A DNA stretch of 64,000 nucleotides from Mantamonas sphyraenae. Its lineage: Eukaryota > CRuMs > Mantamonadidae. The first letter of the stretch is position 1, and each line of letters opens with the position of its first letter. Under the pieces are notes generated by a model. It was given only the letters and a program-made list of their open reading frames with translations, was not told the DNA's origin and ran no database searches. Shown here piece after piece: positions 61,454-64,000 of this stretch. The translations under genes and the position numbers were made by a program. Location: the NCBI GenBank assembly GCA_026936335.1, contig JAPMXV010000056.1:124001-188000 (forward strand), given 5' to 3'.

Positions 61454-63982
61454 TTAGAGAATTCCCGTCGAATTTAGTGTTTGGACCACAATCTCGTAGC
61501 GCTCCTGGTCCAGAATCATCTCGTACGCCTCCATTTCCTCCTCCTCGTTCATGTCGTCCACGGCGTGGTCACGCAGATACTCCAACGCACTCTGCAGCAC
61601 CGTCAGGTAGTACCCATCCATGCCGTTCAGCCTCTCCTGGTCTCCAAGGTGCCGCAGCATGGTCGCCGTCGCTGCTGGCCGCTGGATGCCCGACTTGACC
61701 AACACAAAGATAAAGATGGGCACAAAGTCGTCTGCACCCAGAAACTCTTGTTCCTTCTTCTTGCCAAACGCCAACAGCGAGCGCTTGTTCAGAATGGCAT
61801 TGGCGTTCTCAGACACCATTTTCGCTGCCCCGTTCAGCGTGGCCAGCTTTTCCGCTGGCAGTGCCTGTTCATCGATGCGCTTCATCTCTTGTACAGCCAG
61901 ACGCCATCCGTTGCTGGAGATGAGGTCTTTGCGCACACCAAAGTACTCTTGCGTGTGGTCTTGCAGCAGTCGAAACTTGCGCTGCAGCACGCCGTCGTCA
62001 TGAGACACATGGCCACGACACACCTCGGTGATATGGTCCATCAGAGGCAACATCACCGCCCTTTCCATGCTCAGCTCCAGCAATCGGTCGACGTCCAACA
62101 CCGAATCGTCGTCGCTCACTTGCTTCAGCTTTACACACATCATGTCGATGTCTGCACCGTATGCGTCCACCATATGATTCTTCATCCCGTCCACAAAGTA
62201 CCGCAGGTTGTGTGCCATCGGCTCGAAACTCGAATTCTCCGCATCCTTTGTGAAGCGCCGCACAAACTTGAAGATTGTGTTTCCTTCGGCTTGCCTGCGG
62301 TCAAACAGACGCAGATCCAGAAACTCTGTGACGCGTGTCTCTTCGCTCAGTCCGGTCATTTTCTCCAGCTTGTTTGCGTTGCTGTTTGTGCGGCGTGTGC
62401 GAAACGACATCTGCTCCTCCTCGTCGTCCTCCAGGTCCAGTCCCAGGCCCAGCTCCAGATTCAACACTGTTTCCATGTCTCTGTTGCGCCTGCTGGATGT
62501 CTCTGACAGCAACCTGCCTCGTTGCTCTGCCAGCTTCTTGTGAAAGTGTGTGTGGCGCAATCGGAACTTGGCCTTGCGGTTGGTCACCTCGGCGACAATC
62601 TGCGACGCAAGCTCCGCCTCCAATTTGAAGAGCTCGCGTTCGGGTCCCACGATGCTCAACGTGTTGACGTCCAGCAGCCTCGCCTGTGCAATGTCCGACC
62701 AGAACAGCGCCACCTTGATCTCCATCTCCTTCTCCTTGCCGCCTCCGCCGCCGCTTGTCTCTCCACCACCGCTGCCTGTCGTGTCAAACGAGGAGCGGTT
62801 GGGCGAGTCGCCGCTGCCTGCCAGCAATGGGACCTCGGTCGCCTCGTCCACATCGAGCTCGTCGTCTTCAAAGGCATCCGACGCTTTGCCGCCGCCGGTG
62901 CTGCCGCTGCTACTGGAACTGCCACTGCTGCTGGAACTGCCCATGCGCGTGCGAGCCAGGTTAAACACAGGCACGCTGCTTTCGTCGCTGCTGGGCGTGC
63001 GTTCGCGCGATGTGCTGCCCAGGCGCGATCGTGGTGTGCCAAATCGAGGCTGCGCTTTGTACAGGATGAGCTGGTCTGTGGTCAGCACCAGCGTGCGCAT
63101 CGTCTTTTTGAAGAACGTCACCTCGGTCACTTCAAACTTCAACGTGGGGAACACCACCGTCCTGCTTTTTGCCAACACCTGCTGCTCCTCCTCGTCGAAA
63201 TTGGCCAGTTCGTCGTCGTAGTGGTACGACATGGGCATGGAAGGACTCGTCTCGTCTGCGGTCTCTCCATTGGCGGCGCTCGAGGTCGTGGAAGAGCCTG
63301 CATCTGCGCTCCCGTTCTCAACCTCTGTCTCCTCGTCCTCGTCCACCTCGGGCAGTTCGCTCATCAGCAACATGGCATAGCGATCGAGTACAAACCGTTC
63401 CACTTTGTCCTCGTTGGCATCCTGTGCCAGGAGCATGTCCTCGGGTGGCGGGAACAGCACGCGCGCACGCACATTGCCCATGCTACGAAGCCACTCCACC
63501 TCATCTGCTTCGTACAAATCCGTTCCGATGATCTTGACCGAACCACTGCGCATGAGCATGCGGTGGACACGGGAGCAGCGGTCGCACACAAAGACACCGG
63601 CCACCGCCGACGTGTGTGTCGTTGCCGAGCGTCCACAGTCAGCACATTGGTGATTGCCGGCCTCTGTGTCCAAATGCACCTGCTTCAGCGTCTCCATCAA
63701 TTCTGTCCCACCCTCCTGCGCCTGCAGCGCTGCCTGCTGCGACGGCACCGACTCGGCATCGCTGGGAAAGGCCAGCACGTCAAACTGGTGGGACGAATTG
63801 TGGTCCACCGACGTCAGCGTCTTGTCCAGTTCTGCTTGGTATGTCTCGATGGATGCCTGTACGTGGCACTCCTCGCAATAGTTCAGTTCCGGGTCGCACG
63901 TTTGGCAGCGGAAGCGGAGGCCGCGAATGGGAAACACCCCACAGCGATTGCACGCCACCTGGTGGCTCGACTCCACACGCAT
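61454..63982 (-). CDS. ZZ-ArfGAP-VPS9 multidomain trafficking regulator
   Basis: Single exon, 842 aa. Residues about 10-42 form a ZZ-like zinc finger (CNRCGVFPIRGLRFRCQTCD ... YCEECH). Residues about 112-170 fit an ArfGAP zinc finger (CADCGRSATTHTSAVAGVFV, CDRCSRVHRMLMRSG) with C-x2-C-x16-C-x2-C spacing and the HR that supplies the arginine finger. A middle region (ALFWSDIAQARLLDVNTL, MRTLVLTTDQLILYKAQ) looks PH-like, with long Ser/Gly linkers. About residues 690-805 match a VPS9 Rab5-type exchange domain (LGADDFVPIFIFVLVKSGIQ, GMDGYYLTVLQSALEYL). This would couple Arf inactivation to Rab5-type activation. Domain calls are by motif only. Confidence 0.7.
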   Translation of the reverse strand: MRVESSHQVACNRCGVFPIRGLRFRCQTCDPELNYCEECHVQASIETYQAELDKTLTSVDHNSSHQFDVLAFPSDAESVPSQQAALQAQEGGTELMETLKQVHLDTEAGNHQCADCGRSATTHTSAVAGVFVCDRCSRVHRMLMRSGSVKIIGTDLYEADEVEWLRSMGNVRARVLFPPPEDMLLAQDANEDKVERFVLDRYAMLLMSELPEVDEDEETEVENGSADAGSSTTSSAANGETADETSPSMPMSYHYDDELANFDEEEQQVLAKSRTVVFPTLKFEVTEVTFFKKTMRTLVLTTDQLILYKAQPRFGTPRSRLGSTSRERTPSSDESSVPVFNLARTRMGSSSSSGSSSSSGSTGGGKASDAFEDDELDVDEATEVPLLAGSGDSPNRSSFDTTGSGGGETSGGGGGKEKEMEIKVALFWSDIAQARLLDVNTLSIVGPERELFKLEAELASQIVAEVTNRKAKFRLRHTHFHKKLAEQRGRLLSETSSRRNRDMETVLNLELGLGLDLEDDEEEQMSFRTRRTNSNANKLEKMTGLSEETRVTEFLDLRLFDRRQAEGNTIFKFVRRFTKDAENSSFEPMAHNLRYFVDGMKNHMVDAYGADIDMMCVKLKQVSDDDSVLDVDRLLELSMERAVMLPLMDHITEVCRGHVSHDDGVLQRKFRLLQDHTQEYFGVRKDLISSNGWRLAVQEMKRIDEQALPAEKLATLNGAAKMVSENANAILNKRSLLAFGKKKEQEFLGADDFVPIFIFVLVKSGIQRPAATATMLRHLGDQERLNGMDGYYLTVLQSALEYLRDHAVDDMNEEEEMEAYEMILDQERYEIVVQTLNSTGIL

Positions 63983-64000
63983 CGTCGACTGTCGCCTCCT

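Overview
This is nuclear DNA from a compact, intron-containing, single-celled eukaryote. I count 37 protein genes in 64 kb, about one per 1.7 kb. They lie on both strands, with gaps mostly of 15 to 250 bp. Roughly half have no visible intron. The rest have one to four short GT-AG introns, mostly 40 to 300 bp (up to 479 bp), often carrying TG/CA tracts. The gene set (NELF-E, MEP50-like, Rheb, CUL3, XPC, Apollo/DCLRE1B, UBE2T, twinfilin, RPEL protein, Prp28, a conditioned-medium-factor-like hydrolase) fits a free-living protist on the amoebozoan/obazoan side of the tree. I cannot name the lineage from sequence alone. No tRNA, rRNA, transposon or CRISPR array was recognised.

Layout. 1-13.3 kb: N-terminus of DNA polymerase alpha (cut by the left edge), a divergent Rheb GTPase, a secreted class-3 lipase, a bacterial-type PLP decarboxylase, a WD40 protein with a signal peptide, a coiled-coil protein, a bacterial-type MFS exporter and cullin-3. 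13.4-29.5 kb: PPG1-like phosphatase, SDS22, an INI1-type winged-helix protein, a two-TM protein, an MBOAT acyltransferase, a 105-residue protein, a nucleolin/Gar2 homologue, a CD2BP2/Lin1 homologue without its GYF domain and a 1075-residue helical-repeat protein. 29.6-44.2 kb: a nearly identical 2.4-kb gene (conditioned-medium-factor-like hydrolase) occurs at both ends in opposite orientation. Between the copies lie METTL17/Rsm22, dephospho-CoA kinase, a MEP50-like protein, CDC6, two more bacterial-type MFS genes and an SLC43/FMP42-like MFS gene. 44.2-64 kb: a steroid-reductase-like membrane protein, an RPEL protein, Prp28, NELF-E, XPC/Rad4, Apollo, twinfilin, an LRR/cysteine-rich receptor-like protein, UBE2T, MOCS3/Uba4 and a ZZ-ArfGAP-VPS9 protein.

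Themes. Genome maintenance is well represented: POLA1, CDC6, CUL3 and, within 10 kb, XPC, Apollo and UBE2T. Pre-mRNA and transcription factors are Prp28, CD2BP2, NELF-E and MEP50-like; actin regulators are twinfilin and the RPEL protein.

Points most worth checking: the inverted duplication with signs of gene conversion; unusual residues in all the switch boxes of the Rheb homologue; the ZZ-ArfGAP-VPS9 architecture; a family of three bacterial-type exporters; and seven otherwise conserved genes whose reading frame fails to close by one or two bases, mostly at short homopolymer or TG runs. The last pattern may be assembly error or real length variation and should be settled before any of these genes is called broken.
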